The notes beneath the pieces are model-generated. The model made no database searches, was not told the origin of the DNA, and was given only the letters and a program-made list of their open reading frames with translations. A stretch of DNA of 64,000 bases from Rufibacter roseolus. GTDB taxonomy: Bacteria > Bacteroidota > Bacteroidia > Cytophagales > Hymenobacteraceae. Location: contig NZ_JAFMSU010000002.1 of assembly GCF_017916365.1 (NCBI RefSeq), forward strand, positions 1,488,001 to 1,552,000, given 5' to 3'. Both the position numbers and the translations under genes were made by a program. Shown in pieces: positions 53,326 through 62,249 of the stretch; the stretch's first letter is position 1; the number at the start of each line of letters is the position of its first letter.

Positions 53326-53438
53326 GGTTTGTGGTTAAGATTCCTGATTCAGCTTGGGGATGAATGACAAGGTACTTACGGGTGTTTCTCAACGGCCACC
53401 TTGTCTTTTCACCAGAAGCCTGTAAACCAGGGGCTGTA

Positions 53439-54857
53439 TTACATGGTTGGTGGGCAGTTGAACACGATGTTGTCAATGGCGCCTGATCCGCTGAAGTTAC
53501 CGTTTGGCGAGATGCCTTTTGGTCCCAAGATCACTTCCATTTTCACCACGCCCATGGTACCACCCAAGTCAACGATTTGCTTACCGTTGTTACCGCTAAT
53601 CGGCAGCACAATTTCTTTGATCACTTTAGAAGCGGCATCATACAACACCACTTTGGTACCGGCCTCATAGTCATCCACGTCCAGCACGGTCATAGAGCTC
53701 AAGCTCACAGATCCGAATTTAGAGAAGTCAAACACAAACTTACCACCCAGGTTGTTGTCATAGGCTTTGGTTGGGTCTGTGGTTCTGTTCACGATGAGCG
53801 TGTGACCCAGTGGCACGTTGTTCACGAAAGCTCCGGCGGCACCGCCGTCACCTACGCCTCCACCACCGAAGTTCTGGTGCGGAGTAAGGATATCGGTCAC
53901 CTGGTTGCCTATAGAAGTTGGCTGCGCAGAGTTGAAGATGTTGGCAGCGTTCACCTTGCTGTACACATTGGTAGCGGTTCTTCTGAAGGCGCTTACCATG
54001 ATTGGCGTAGAAGACTGGTCGCTGGTTACGGCGTTCACGAAGCCATCTGCTCCTCTGGTGAATCTGGTGAAGGCTACGGTTTCGCAGGCTGGTTTAGGCG
54101 TGCAGTTGAACGTGATGTCATCAATGGCACCTGAGCCCACCAATTGGCCGCTGTTACCAAGGGTAATCACCATTTTCACCACACCTGGGGTTCCGCCCAG
54201 GTTCACAACCTGTTTACCGTTGTTCCCGCTCACGGCAAGTTTCACGGTTTTCAGGACATTGCCTTTGATGTCACGCAGTTCCACTTTGCCACCGTTTTCA
54301 TAAGAATCCACGTCCAGTACGGTGATGGAGTTCATGGTAACAGTGCCGTAGGCCGAGAAGTCAAGGAATAGCTTACCACCGTTGTTGCTGTCATAGGCCG
54401 GGGTTGGGCTGTCGGTGCGGTTTATAATCATGACGTTGCCCAGGGCGGTGTTGTTGGCGTAGGTTTTACCTTTCTTGCCACCATCTCCTACTCCCCAGCC
54501 GCCAAAGTCTTTGTGCGGCGTAAGGATGTCGTCCACGTCATTGCCCAGAGGACCGGTTTGGCCAGAGTTGAAGATGTTGGCCGAGTTGGTGGCCGCAAAC
54601 GTGTAGGGAGCGGTCCTGCGGTTGGCCGTCACCATTATGGGTGTGTTAGCCTGGTCACTCATCACGGCAGTCACAAAGCCGTCATTTCCTCTGATTACCT
54701 TATCAAAGGAGATGGTCTCACAGGATTCTGTCATTGGGTTTTGGTTTGCGTTGCTTAACGCATCTGGCTGGATCATCTCCTCCGACTCGGGGTTACAACC
54801 GTAGATCAAAGTAGCTGCAGCCAGTAACATGCTGCCTCTCAGTAGGTTTACTTTCAT
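53439..54857 (-). CDS. surface lipoprotein with two ~200-residue repeats
   Basis: A 472-residue lipoprotein (lipobox IYGC). Two tandem domains span about 45-255 and 258-470. Each starts with a Cys (CETISF, CETVAF), carries a RGxDGFVxAVxSDQ motif, a DDILTPHxxFGGxGVGDGG loop, YDxNxGGKxxxDFS, and ends GSGAIDxIxFNC with a second Cys. The strand-rich pattern suggests a jelly-roll, perhaps carbohydrate- or metal-binding; the Cys pair may be a disulfide. It is paralogous to the gene at 55336-57171. Function unknown. Confidence 0.75.
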   Translation of the reverse strand: MKVNLLRGSMLLAAATLIYGCNPESEEMIQPDALSNANQNPMTESCETISFDKVIRGNDGFVTAVMSDQANTPIMVTANRRTAPYTFAATNSANIFNSGQTGPLGNDVDDILTPHKDFGGWGVGDGGKKGKTYANNTALGNVMIINRTDSPTPAYDSNNGGKLFLDFSAYGTVTMNSITVLDVDSYENGGKVELRDIKGNVLKTVKLAVSGNNGKQVVNLGGTPGVVKMVITLGNSGQLVGSGAIDDITFNCTPKPACETVAFTRFTRGADGFVNAVTSDQSSTPIMVSAFRRTATNVYSKVNAANIFNSAQPTSIGNQVTDILTPHQNFGGGGVGDGGAAGAFVNNVPLGHTLIVNRTTDPTKAYDNNLGGKFVFDFSKFGSVSLSSMTVLDVDDYEAGTKVVLYDAASKVIKEIVLPISGNNGKQIVDLGGTMGVVKMEVILGPKGISPNGNFSGSGAIDNIVFNCPPTM

Positions 54858-55272
54858 AATAATTATTAGGGTTTAAATGAAAAAATTGGTTTATAGAATT
54901 TTAGATTGTTACACAGTAATATTTAATCTTTGATACCTGCTATTTATGAAAAATGTTACAAAGTTTCTAATTATGTTATTATTAATTTTCAATTTTTTAT
55001 GTCCATTCTTTAGGTTAAGCCATATTTTGGCCTCTAAAGTGCTGAGAATAAGCCTATATTGACCTTTTCTAATGATATATTGCACTAAACAATGTACTTA
55101 CAGATATTATTGAACAAACTTCCGGTTTTATACTACCTGCTGAGGCTTCGCTAAAGTTAACCTGTAGACTTCTGAGCGTTTAGAAGCCACTTTTGGGGAA
55201 ACTTTTTAAAAGGACATCTCCCTCATTCCTTCAAAACAACTGTCCTTTTCATGCACTCAAAGTTTAGGCAAT
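54858..55272. other. AT-rich upstream region
   Basis: About 415 bp, AT-rich, with no gene; it must hold the promoter of the lipoprotein gene at 54857. A half copy of the hairpin family (GTTTAGAAGCC...) is near 55178. Confidence 0.4.
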
Positions 55273-55311
55273 AAAAAACGCCGTTGCAGGGCTTTCTGCA
55301 ACGGCGTTTTT
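55273..55311. terminator. intrinsic terminator
   Basis: AAAAACGCCGTTGCAG / CTGCAACGGCGTTTTT, 16 pairs, 25 bp after the stop of the minus-strand gene at 55336. Confidence 0.85.
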
Positions 55312-55335
55312 ATTTGGTTAGACTAGCGTTCTACA

Positions 55336-57171
55336 TTAATCATCACAGTGACCCGGACCAATTTTACCTTCATTGTAAGCACCCAGGATACCAGCCCATT
55401 GGATAAGCTGAGACCTGGTGGCGGTATTGTATGGAGACGAAATGGTGTTTCGGTAACTGCCGCCAGACTTAGCGGAGAAGTAGGCTGTGGCAGCGGCAAA
55501 TGCGGCATCCACCTGAGGAGTAGAAGAGGCCTGCATCCTATTCAGTTTGGCAGCCATGTATTGGTGTGCCAGGATAATGTAGGCATTGCCTCCTTTTGGT
55601 GGCGTGTTGAACAATTGCAGGTAGGTCATGCCGCTTCCGTAGAAGGTAGAGTTAGCCAGGTTACCCCAGGTAGCATCACGTTTCTTGCCGGTAGCGTGGT
55701 TTTTCCAGTAGCCTTGGGTGTAGGTACAGCCGTATTCTACTGGTGGCGGAGGAGGACAGTTGAAGACAATGTTGTCTACCGCACCAGAGCCGCTCAGCTG
55801 ACCATTTGGCGAGATTCCACCAGGACCCAGGAACACTTCCATTCTTACCACACCTGTGGTACCACCCAGGTTCACAATCTGTTTACCATTGTCACCGCTC
55901 ACTTGCAGCATCACGGTTTTGAGCACGGTATTACCGGCACCGTACAGCACCACTTTACCGCCGGCTTCATAAGAGTCAACATCCAGCACAGTAATGGAAG
56001 TAAGGCTTACAGAGCCATAGGCAGAGAAGTCAAACACCATTTTACCGCCAGTGTTGCTGTCATATGCTTTGGTTGGGTCATTTGTGCGGTTAATGATGAA
56101 CACGTTACCCAGTGCCATGTTATTGGCGTACGGGCCAGCGGCACCACCCTCTCCAACACCGCCACCGCCAAAGTTTTGGTGAGGCGTCAGGATATCATCT
56201 ATCTGGTTGATGTCAGGAATTGGGGTTGGCTGACCAGAGTTGAAGACGTTAGGCACATCAGTTATGCTGTAAGTGTTTGGAGCGGTTCTTCTGAAGGCAC
56301 TTACGTAGATTGGAGTCCAGGACTGGTTACTGGTCACGTAAGACAAGAATCCGTCTGAACCTCTCACATATCTGGTAAAGTCAACAACTTCGCACTCAGT
56401 TGGTGGCAGGCAGTTGAAGACAATGTTGTCAATAGCACCGGAGCCGGTTAAGGTACCGCTTGGGCCTAAGTACACTTCCATTTTAACCACGCCGCTGGTA
56501 TTGCCTAGCTCTACTCTTTGCTTGCCGTTGTCGCCGCTTACCTGCAGCATTACGGTTTTAAGCACAGTTCCGCCAATACCATACAAAACCACTTTACCAC
56601 CTGCTTCATAGTCGTCCACGTCCATAACGGTAATGGAGTTCATGGTTACGGTGCCGTAAGAAGAGAAATCAAACACAAACTTACCGCCTTGGTTATTATC
56701 GTAAGCCTGTGCGGGGTCATTGGTGCGGTTGATGATCAATAAGTTACCCAGCGATGTATTGTTGGCGAATGGCCCGGAGGCACCACCGGCTCCAACACCA
56801 CCACCGCCAAAGTTTTGGTGCGGGGTAAGGATGTCATCAATCTGATTCACATCCGGAACGGGAGTAGGCTGGCTGGAGTTGAAGATATTCGCCACGTTTG
56901 TGGAAGAATACGTATTGGGTGCCGTTTTTCTAAAGGCACTCACGTAGATGGGAGCAGATGCTTTGTCACTCATCACTGCATTCACGAAGCCGTTCTGTCC
57001 TCTGGTAAATTTGTCAAAGGTTACAGTTTCACAGCTCTCAGTAGTCGTCGTGTTTTTACTGGATTTACCCAGTACATCTGGTTGCGCCAGTTCTTCCTCC
57101 TCTGGACTACAACCATAGAATACAGTAGCCACAGCAAGTAACATGCTGAATTTGAATAGATTTTTTTTCAT
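55336..57171 (-). CDS. surface lipoprotein, two repeats plus TQGYWKNH domain
   Basis: A 611-residue lipoprotein (lipobox FYGC). Residues ~45-260 and ~262-480 are two copies of the same Cys-bounded domain as in the neighbouring gene, with DDILTPHQNFGGGGVG loops. After a Pro-rich linker (PPPPPVEYG), the last ~125 residues form another domain beginning CTYTQGYWKNHATG and ending GPGHCDD. This TQGYWKNH domain caps many bacterial surface proteins and probably folds around disulfides. Role unknown; adhesion or matrix binding is a guess. A strong terminator follows. Confidence 0.8.
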   Translation of the reverse strand: MKKNLFKFSMLLAVATVFYGCSPEEEELAQPDVLGKSSKNTTTTESCETVTFDKFTRGQNGFVNAVMSDKASAPIYVSAFRKTAPNTYSSTNVANIFNSSQPTPVPDVNQIDDILTPHQNFGGGGVGAGGASGPFANNTSLGNLLIINRTNDPAQAYDNNQGGKFVFDFSSYGTVTMNSITVMDVDDYEAGGKVVLYGIGGTVLKTVMLQVSGDNGKQRVELGNTSGVVKMEVYLGPSGTLTGSGAIDNIVFNCLPPTECEVVDFTRYVRGSDGFLSYVTSNQSWTPIYVSAFRRTAPNTYSITDVPNVFNSGQPTPIPDINQIDDILTPHQNFGGGGVGEGGAAGPYANNMALGNVFIINRTNDPTKAYDSNTGGKMVFDFSAYGSVSLTSITVLDVDSYEAGGKVVLYGAGNTVLKTVMLQVSGDNGKQIVNLGGTTGVVRMEVFLGPGGISPNGQLSGSGAVDNIVFNCPPPPPVEYGCTYTQGYWKNHATGKKRDATWGNLANSTFYGSGMTYLQLFNTPPKGGNAYIILAHQYMAAKLNRMQASSTPQVDAAFAAATAYFSAKSGGSYRNTISSPYNTATRSQLIQWAGILGAYNEGKIGPGHCDD

Positions 57172-57845
57172 AATAGCTTACTGTTTTAGTTGAATAATAA
57201 ATTATAAAATCTGTAATACAATTTACATTTTCACATGTTCATTTGTCAAATTTTCAACTATAAATAAATTTTATTATCTAATTTTCAGTATTTACCACAT
57301 TTAATGTCCATATAACACTTGTGAAATTAACCTCCATTGAGGGCTATTTGCGCCAATTTTACATGTAACTACTTATAATTTAGCACCTTACACCAGACTC
57401 AAGCAACACTAATCAAATTATGAATTTCATAATTGTACCAACATAGAACTGAAGGGCATCCTCTACCGGTAAGCTTCAATTATCCTCAGGGATTAACAGG
57501 ACTGGGGAAGATGCCCAAGGATTATGCAATTTTTTTATTAGTAGAATGCTCATGTAGGATGCTCATGAGGAAAGGGACGGTTAGGTGTTTTAGCACCGGT
57601 TTTCGCAAAACGACCTAAAAACAGGCAAAAACTTAAAGCCAGTGGAAGACCTGCAGCTCCTGCTTAATACCAGATTTCCCCAAGGAGATTAATCCCTGGG
57701 AGAAGATTTCTGCGCTGCCTGCCTTGTTTGATTTGCCCAGATGGCTATGGAGTTTTTCTTCATTTACATTCCCACTTGGCAGGACTACTGTGGCACGTAC
57801 CTAACCGCTTATTTTCCCGTAACTTTGGGGGCTGGCCTGAAAGTA
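57172..57845. other. intergenic stretch, AT-rich left half
   Basis: About 670 bp between divergent genes. The left part (to ~57430) is AT-rich and should carry the lipoprotein promoter. A hairpin-family copy lies at 57587-57622 (GTTTTAGcaCCGgTTTT / AAAAcgaCCTAAAAAC). The frame upstream of hrpB from 57741 is open but not conserved. Confidence 0.45.
57820..57827 (+). promoter_or_regulatory. possible -7 box for hrpB
   Basis: TAACTTTG matches TAnnTTTG exactly, 19 bp before the ATG at 57846. No -33 TTG at the expected distance. Confidence 0.35.
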
Positions 57846-60320
57846 ATGTGGCCGTCACTTTTCACACCTAATTCAATTCCTTTGCCTTTCAACCCATTCA
57901 ATATAGACTTACCCGTAAGGGAGATCATCCCGGCGGTGCGGGAACACCTCGCCGCCGAGAACACGCTTATTGTGAACGCGCCTCCGGGGGCAGGAAAATC
58001 TACCTTGCTGCCGCTGGCTATCTTAGACGAGGCCTGGCTGAAGGGGCAGAAAATCATCATGCTGGAGCCTCGCCGGCTCGCGGCCCGCACCATTGCCGAG
58101 CGACTGGCCCAACTCTTGGGCGAAGAAGTGGGCCAGACCGTTGGCTACCGCATCAGGTTTGAGAACCGCATCTCAGAGAAAACCCGCCTGGAAGTAGTTA
58201 CCGAGGGAATCCTTACCCGCATGCTGCACTCAGACAACGCCCTGAAGGGTGTGGGCTTGGTCATTTTTGATGAGTTCCATGAGCGCAGCATCCACGCCGA
58301 TGTAGCCATGGCCCTCAGCCGCGAGGCCCAGGCCACCCAGCGCCCCGACCTCCGCATCATGGTCATGAGCGCTACCCTCAACATGCCCGAACTCACCCGC
58401 CTGCTCAAAGCGCCGGTGGCGCAGAGCCAGGGCCGGCAATACCCCATTGACATCCACTACGCCGGCGAGACCGATCCGCATCTCCTGCACGAGATGACTG
58501 TCCGCACCATTAAGCAGGCTCTGCGGGAGAAGGAAGGCGATGTGCTGGTGTTCCTCCCCGGCGAGAACGACATTAGAAAGGTAGAATCTTTCCTGCGGAG
58601 AGAATTGCGCAACATTGCCATCCACCCGCTGTTTGGGATGCTGCCACCTGGTAAACAATACGCCGCCATTATGCCAGACCGGAACGGCAAACGCAAAGTG
58701 GTACTGGCTACCTCTATTGCCGAAACCAGTTTGACCATTGAAGGCGTGAGCGTGGTGGTGGATACCGGCTTTGCCAAAACCCAGCGCTTTGACCCCGGCA
58801 CCGGCCTGAGCCGCCTGGAGACCGTGCGCATCTCCAAGGACGCCGCCGACCAGCGGGCCGGACGGGCCGGGCGATTGGGTCCGGGTACCTGCTATCGGCT
58901 CTGGACCGAGAACCTGCACGCCCGCCTCGCGCCGCACCGCACCCCCGAGATTCTGGACGCTGATTTATCCCCGCTGGTGTTGGACATGGCTGCCTGGGGT
59001 ATTATAGACATCCGGCAACTTACCTGGCTCACCCCTCCGCCCAAAGCCGCCTTGCTGCAGGCCCAGGAAACCCTGCACCAACTCAATGCCCTGGAGAACG
59101 GCCGCATCACCGAGCATGGTCGTAAGATGCACGCCCTGCCCACGCACCCGCGCCTGGCCCACATGTTGCTGGCTGCCCAGGAAAGCGATCAACTGCCTTT
59201 GGCTACCGATATTGCCGCCCTGCTGGAAGAACGCGACCCGCTGCCCCGCGAAGCCGGTATTGACCTGAACCTGCGCATTGAGGCCGTCCGGCGCTTCCGG
59301 AAAGAGCAAATGCACAACAAACGTTTCTCAAAGATTGAGAAGATAGCCACCCAGTACCGCCGCATGTTCAGCATAGAGCCTGAGAACTCGACCGTGGACC
59401 CGTATGAGACAGGTGTGTTACTGGCTAACTGCTACCCAGAGCGCATTGCTTACGCCCGCCCCGGCAACAATGCCCAGTTCCAGCTTGCCAATGGCAAATA
59501 CGCCAGTGCCGGCCACCGCGATGACCTGGCACATGATCCGTGGCTAGCCATTGCCCACCTGCACGCCGGTGGCGAAGGGATGGGTCGCATTTTCCTGGCC
59601 TCGCCGCTCAACCCCAAAGACTTGGCGCCCCTGGTGAAGCAGAAAGACGTAGTCAACTGGGACCCTGAAGAGGGCGAACTTACCGCCTCCCGTGACCTGC
59701 GCATCGGCTCCATCGTGCTTCAAAGCAAGCCTTTGCCCCCGCCTGATGACCGCTTCCTGATCCAGGCCATCTGCGAGACCATTAAACGTGAGGGCGAGGC
59801 GCTCCTGAACTTCTCCCCGGAAGTGGTGCAGTTCCAGAACCGGGTACTCAGCCTTCGGAAATGGCACCCCACCGAAGGCTTCCCCGACCTGAGTACCCCT
59901 ACCCTGCTGCTCACCAACGCCGACTGGCTTGCCTATTACTTAGAGGATGTGGAGATTGGCGAGGACCTGTTCGAGATTGACCTGCTCCCCATCCTGAAGG
60001 GCATGCTGGACCGGGAAAAAACTGCTCTCTTGGATGAGCTGGCCCCGGCTACCCTGGTCTTACCAGATGGCCACGAAATGGAGCTGGCCTATCCCGGGAA
60101 CGGCCAGCCACCTTTGCTGGAGATCCGGCTGCAGGATGTGATGGACTGGGATAACAACCCCACTGTGGATGGTGGAGACGTGAGTGTGGTCCTTCACCTG
60201 CTCACCCCAGATTTGAAGCCTCTACGGGTTGTACATAGTCTGCATAGTTTCTGGCAGGAAGAATACCGGTCATTGAAGCCGATGCTGGTGAAGAAGTTTC
60301 CAAAGGTAGCCTGGAAGTAA
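57846..60320 (+). CDS. hrpB: ATP-dependent helicase HrpB
   Basis: A DEAH-type RNA/DNA helicase of ~824 residues. Core motifs: NAPPGAGKST (Walker A), MLEPRRLAART (Ia), FDEFHERS (DEFH box), MSATLNMPEL (III), and ATSIAETSLTIEGV with DQRAGRAGRLGPG (V-VI). The HrpB-specific C-terminal region includes EERDPLPREAGIDLNLR and a terminal HSFWQEEYRSLKPMLVKKFPK. ATG at 57846 (MWPSLFTPNSIP) is proposed because the family begins just before IDLPVREIIP; an upstream start at 57741 would add 35 hydrophobic residues. HrpB's cellular role is poorly defined. Monocistronic. Confidence 0.9.
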   Translation: MWPSLFTPNSIPLPFNPFNIDLPVREIIPAVREHLAAENTLIVNAPPGAGKSTLLPLAILDEAWLKGQKIIMLEPRRLAARTIAERLAQLLGEEVGQTVGYRIRFENRISEKTRLEVVTEGILTRMLHSDNALKGVGLVIFDEFHERSIHADVAMALSREAQATQRPDLRIMVMSATLNMPELTRLLKAPVAQSQGRQYPIDIHYAGETDPHLLHEMTVRTIKQALREKEGDVLVFLPGENDIRKVESFLRRELRNIAIHPLFGMLPPGKQYAAIMPDRNGKRKVVLATSIAETSLTIEGVSVVVDTGFAKTQRFDPGTGLSRLETVRISKDAADQRAGRAGRLGPGTCYRLWTENLHARLAPHRTPEILDADLSPLVLDMAAWGIIDIRQLTWLTPPPKAALLQAQETLHQLNALENGRITEHGRKMHALPTHPRLAHMLLAAQESDQLPLATDIAALLEERDPLPREAGIDLNLRIEAVRRFRKEQMHNKRFSKIEKIATQYRRMFSIEPENSTVDPYETGVLLANCYPERIAYARPGNNAQFQLANGKYASAGHRDDLAHDPWLAIAHLHAGGEGMGRIFLASPLNPKDLAPLVKQKDVVNWDPEEGELTASRDLRIGSIVLQSKPLPPPDDRFLIQAICETIKREGEALLNFSPEVVQFQNRVLSLRKWHPTEGFPDLSTPTLLLTNADWLAYYLEDVEIGEDLFEIDLLPILKGMLDREKTALLDELAPATLVLPDGHEMELAYPGNGQPPLLEIRLQDVMDWDNNPTVDGGDVSVVLHLLTPDLKPLRVVHSLHSFWQEEYRSLKPMLVKKFPKVAWK

Positions 60321-60430
60321 GGTTATTAACGGGTGCTGCAAAGCTTTTAAGTGGGTTGTAACTGCTTTGCCTTTCTGGAGGAATTTTGTGGGCGAAAAGT
60401 GATGGAAATTCAGTTTTTTATGTCTGACTA

Positions 60431-60470
60431 GGTGTTTAATAGCTGTTTTTGTGAAAACAGGCTCAAAATG
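60431..60470. repeat. covarying hairpin family copy
   Basis: GTTTaaTAGCTGTTTT / AAAACAGgCTCAAAA with a 4-base loop, 110 bp after hrpB. Confidence 0.5.
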
Positions 60471-60500
60471 GAATTAGCCGGTTATTATATAAAGTTTAGG

Positions 60501-60980
60501 TTTGCGTAGTCCGCTTTCGCTGGCGTGGCGCCGCTGTTTGCGTTAGTTCATAAGCTGTGTTGTTGCATGGCTGGGCTCCGAGCGCTCACGGCCGCGAGGC
60601 CCCGCCTTCCGGCCTCGCGCTGCGCCAGCTTCCTTTGCTCCCTGCGGTCGCAATGCCTTACGGCACCGGAACCTGACAAGGCGCTCCACCGAAAGGCTGG
60701 AATAGGGGATGTAGTAGCAGGAACCGCCCCAGACCTCACAGGTTTTCAAGACCTGTGAGGTCTTGCTTTATAGAGACGCCACACCTTGCGCCTTCCGAAT
60801 TGCTGATAAGATTCTCCCCTTGAGGATTGCACAAACGAGAGTTTAAGTCAGCGAGCGTAGCTCTGAAGAAGGGTGTTTACACTTGCTGGTCATGGCGTTT
60901 GCTCACCAATTCCAGGGTTCAAGTCTGTGACTTGGCCCTACTATGACCGGCAGTTGCAAACTGCCGTGAGGCGCCAGCCT
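60501..60980 (+). repeat. long inverted repeat, left arm
   Basis: Five modules in order: TTTGCGTAGTCC with TGGCGTGGCGCCGCTG; GCTCACGGCCGCGAGGCCCC; GGCGCTCCACCGAAAGGCTGG with the palindrome GACCTCACAGGT / ACCTGTGAGGTC; TGCTGATAAGATTCT; and TGTTTACACTT with GGTTCAAGTCTGTGACTTGG. The same modules occur in reverse order and strand at 61735-62172. Open frames inside are spurious. Confidence 0.8.
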
Positions 60981-61047
60981 CAAACCAGCCCTGCCATGTA
61001 AAGCGTTGGCAAAAGCTTCTGACTCCTGCCTTTCCAGCACCCCTAAA

Positions 61048-61090
61048 AAAGGAAAGCCGCTCTAACAAAAGTTAGAGCGGCTTTCCTTTA
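61048..61090. terminator. bidirectional intrinsic terminator
   Basis: AAAGGAAAGCCGCTCTAAC / GTTAGAGCGGCTTTCCTTT, 19 perfect pairs with an AAAA loop, 17 bp after the stop of the gene at 61107. Confidence 0.9.
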
Positions 61091-61106
61091 CATTAATATC
61101 TATAGA

Positions 61107-61538
61107 TTAAACTAACCAGGCATTCCAAGGAATACGGCTCAGGATGAGGATGAGGCCTAATCCGTAGAAAATGGTCATGGTCTTGAAGCCAGTATTGGTG
61201 CCTACCTGACGTTTGGCTTTGGAGTACCCGATGGTGATCAGGATAACGGCCAGCACCATCATGAGCGGGTGCTCCAGAACGTACAAACGAGTAGTAGCGT
61301 CTTTCATGGCAGCACCGGAAGCGCTATTCAACCCCAGAGGAGACACAAAATATAGAATAAGCCCGATCACCCATTGCAGGTGCGTAGGAATAAGCCCCAA
61401 TAAGCCCAGCTTCCGGTTTTTGTCAGTGAAAGTTTTTCCGCCTAAAAGTCCGGCCAAAGCTGCGATGAATGAGATCGCCACGCCTAAAAGCACCAGATAC
61501 GCTAAACCAGAGTGCGCGTGCTGAAGTCCTGTATACAT
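61107..61538 (-). CDS. small four-helix membrane protein, cytochrome-b-like
   Basis: A 143-residue inner-membrane protein with four hydrophobic helices. His residues sit in or near helix ends: LQHAHSGLAYLVL (two), LIPTHLQWVIG and VLEHPLMMVL. This is compatible with heme b binding; similar Bacteroidota proteins are annotated loosely as cytochrome B. ATG at 61538 (MYTGLQHAHS) was taken since an upstream start at 61580 adds a redundant hydrophobic stretch. It sits alone between the arms of a ~450 bp inverted repeat. Confidence 0.7.
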   Translation of the reverse strand: MYTGLQHAHSGLAYLVLLGVAISFIAALAGLLGGKTFTDKNRKLGLLGLIPTHLQWVIGLILYFVSPLGLNSASGAAMKDATTRLYVLEHPLMMVLAVILITIGYSKAKRQVGTNTGFKTMTIFYGLGLILILSRIPWNAWLV

Positions 61539-61670
61539 AATTTGAATTATTAGTTGCAGGGGTAAATATAAGGAATACACATTATACGAGAGGAAAGAAT
61601 ACGCTAATAGCCGCTGTAACTTTTAGAAGATAGGCTGAGGCTGGCGCAGGTCGAAAGCACAAGCAACAAT

Positions 61671-61711
61671 TAGCTTTAAGACCGTTTTACAAAAAACAAG
61701 CTTCAAATAAC
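61671..61711. repeat. covarying hairpin family copy
   Basis: TTAGCTTTAAG / CTTCAAATAA arms around GTTTTacaaaAAAC. Confidence 0.45.
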
Positions 61712-61734
61712 TTGTATGTTTTACCTGTGCTCTG

Positions 61735-62172
61735 GAAGCTTTCGCCCCACGGCAGTTGCAAACTGCCGGTCATAGTAGGTCCAAGTCACAGACTTGAACC
61801 ATGGGATGGGTGAGCAAACGGCATGGCCAGGAAGTGTAAACACCCCTCTGCGCTCCCTTAAGGAAAGAATCTTATCAGCAATGCGAAAGGCGCAAGGTGT
61901 TGCGCCTCTTCAAAGGAAGACCTCACAGGTTTTCAAAACCTGTGAGGTCTGGGGCGTTCCTGCAAACGCATTTCCTTTTCCAGCCTTTCGGTGGAGCGCC
62001 TTTGTTTTAGACCTGGTGCCGCAGGCAGGCCAACCGGCCAAGGCTAAAACAGCAGCGCGAGGCCGGAAGGCGGGGCCTCGCGGCCGTGAGCGCACGGAGA
62101 GAACTATGCAACAATAAAGTGATTGAACCCACGCAACAGCGGCGCCACGCCAGCACAAGGGGACTACGCAAA
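61735..62172 (-). repeat. long inverted repeat, right arm
   Basis: Reverse-order copy of 60501-60980: CAAGTCACAGACTTGAACC, AAGTGTAAACACC, AGAATCTTATCAGCA, the GACCTCACAGGT palindrome with CCAGCCTTTCGGTGGAGCGCC, GGGGCCTCGCGGCCGTGAGC, and CGGCGCCACGCCAGC with GGACTACGCAAA. The arms have diverged (indels, substitutions) but order is kept throughout. Confidence 0.8.
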
Positions 62173-62191
62173 CAGATCAAAAATGGAACAT

Positions 62192-62225
62192 AAAAAAAGG
62201 TGTCAGAAATTACCACCTGACACCT
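62192..62225 (-). terminator. intrinsic terminator of the haloperoxidase-like gene
   Basis: AGGTGTCAG / CTGACACCT with a 10-base loop and, on the minus strand, a following T-run; 25 bp after the stop at 62250. Confidence 0.8.
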
Positions 62226-62249
62226 CCGCTAAAGCCAAAATAAAGAATT

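Noticed and set aside
60525-60758. Frames within the long inverted repeat (also 61794-62117 and 61910-62158)
   Set aside because: They appear in several phases on both arms because the arms are GC-rich repeats; none has a domain.
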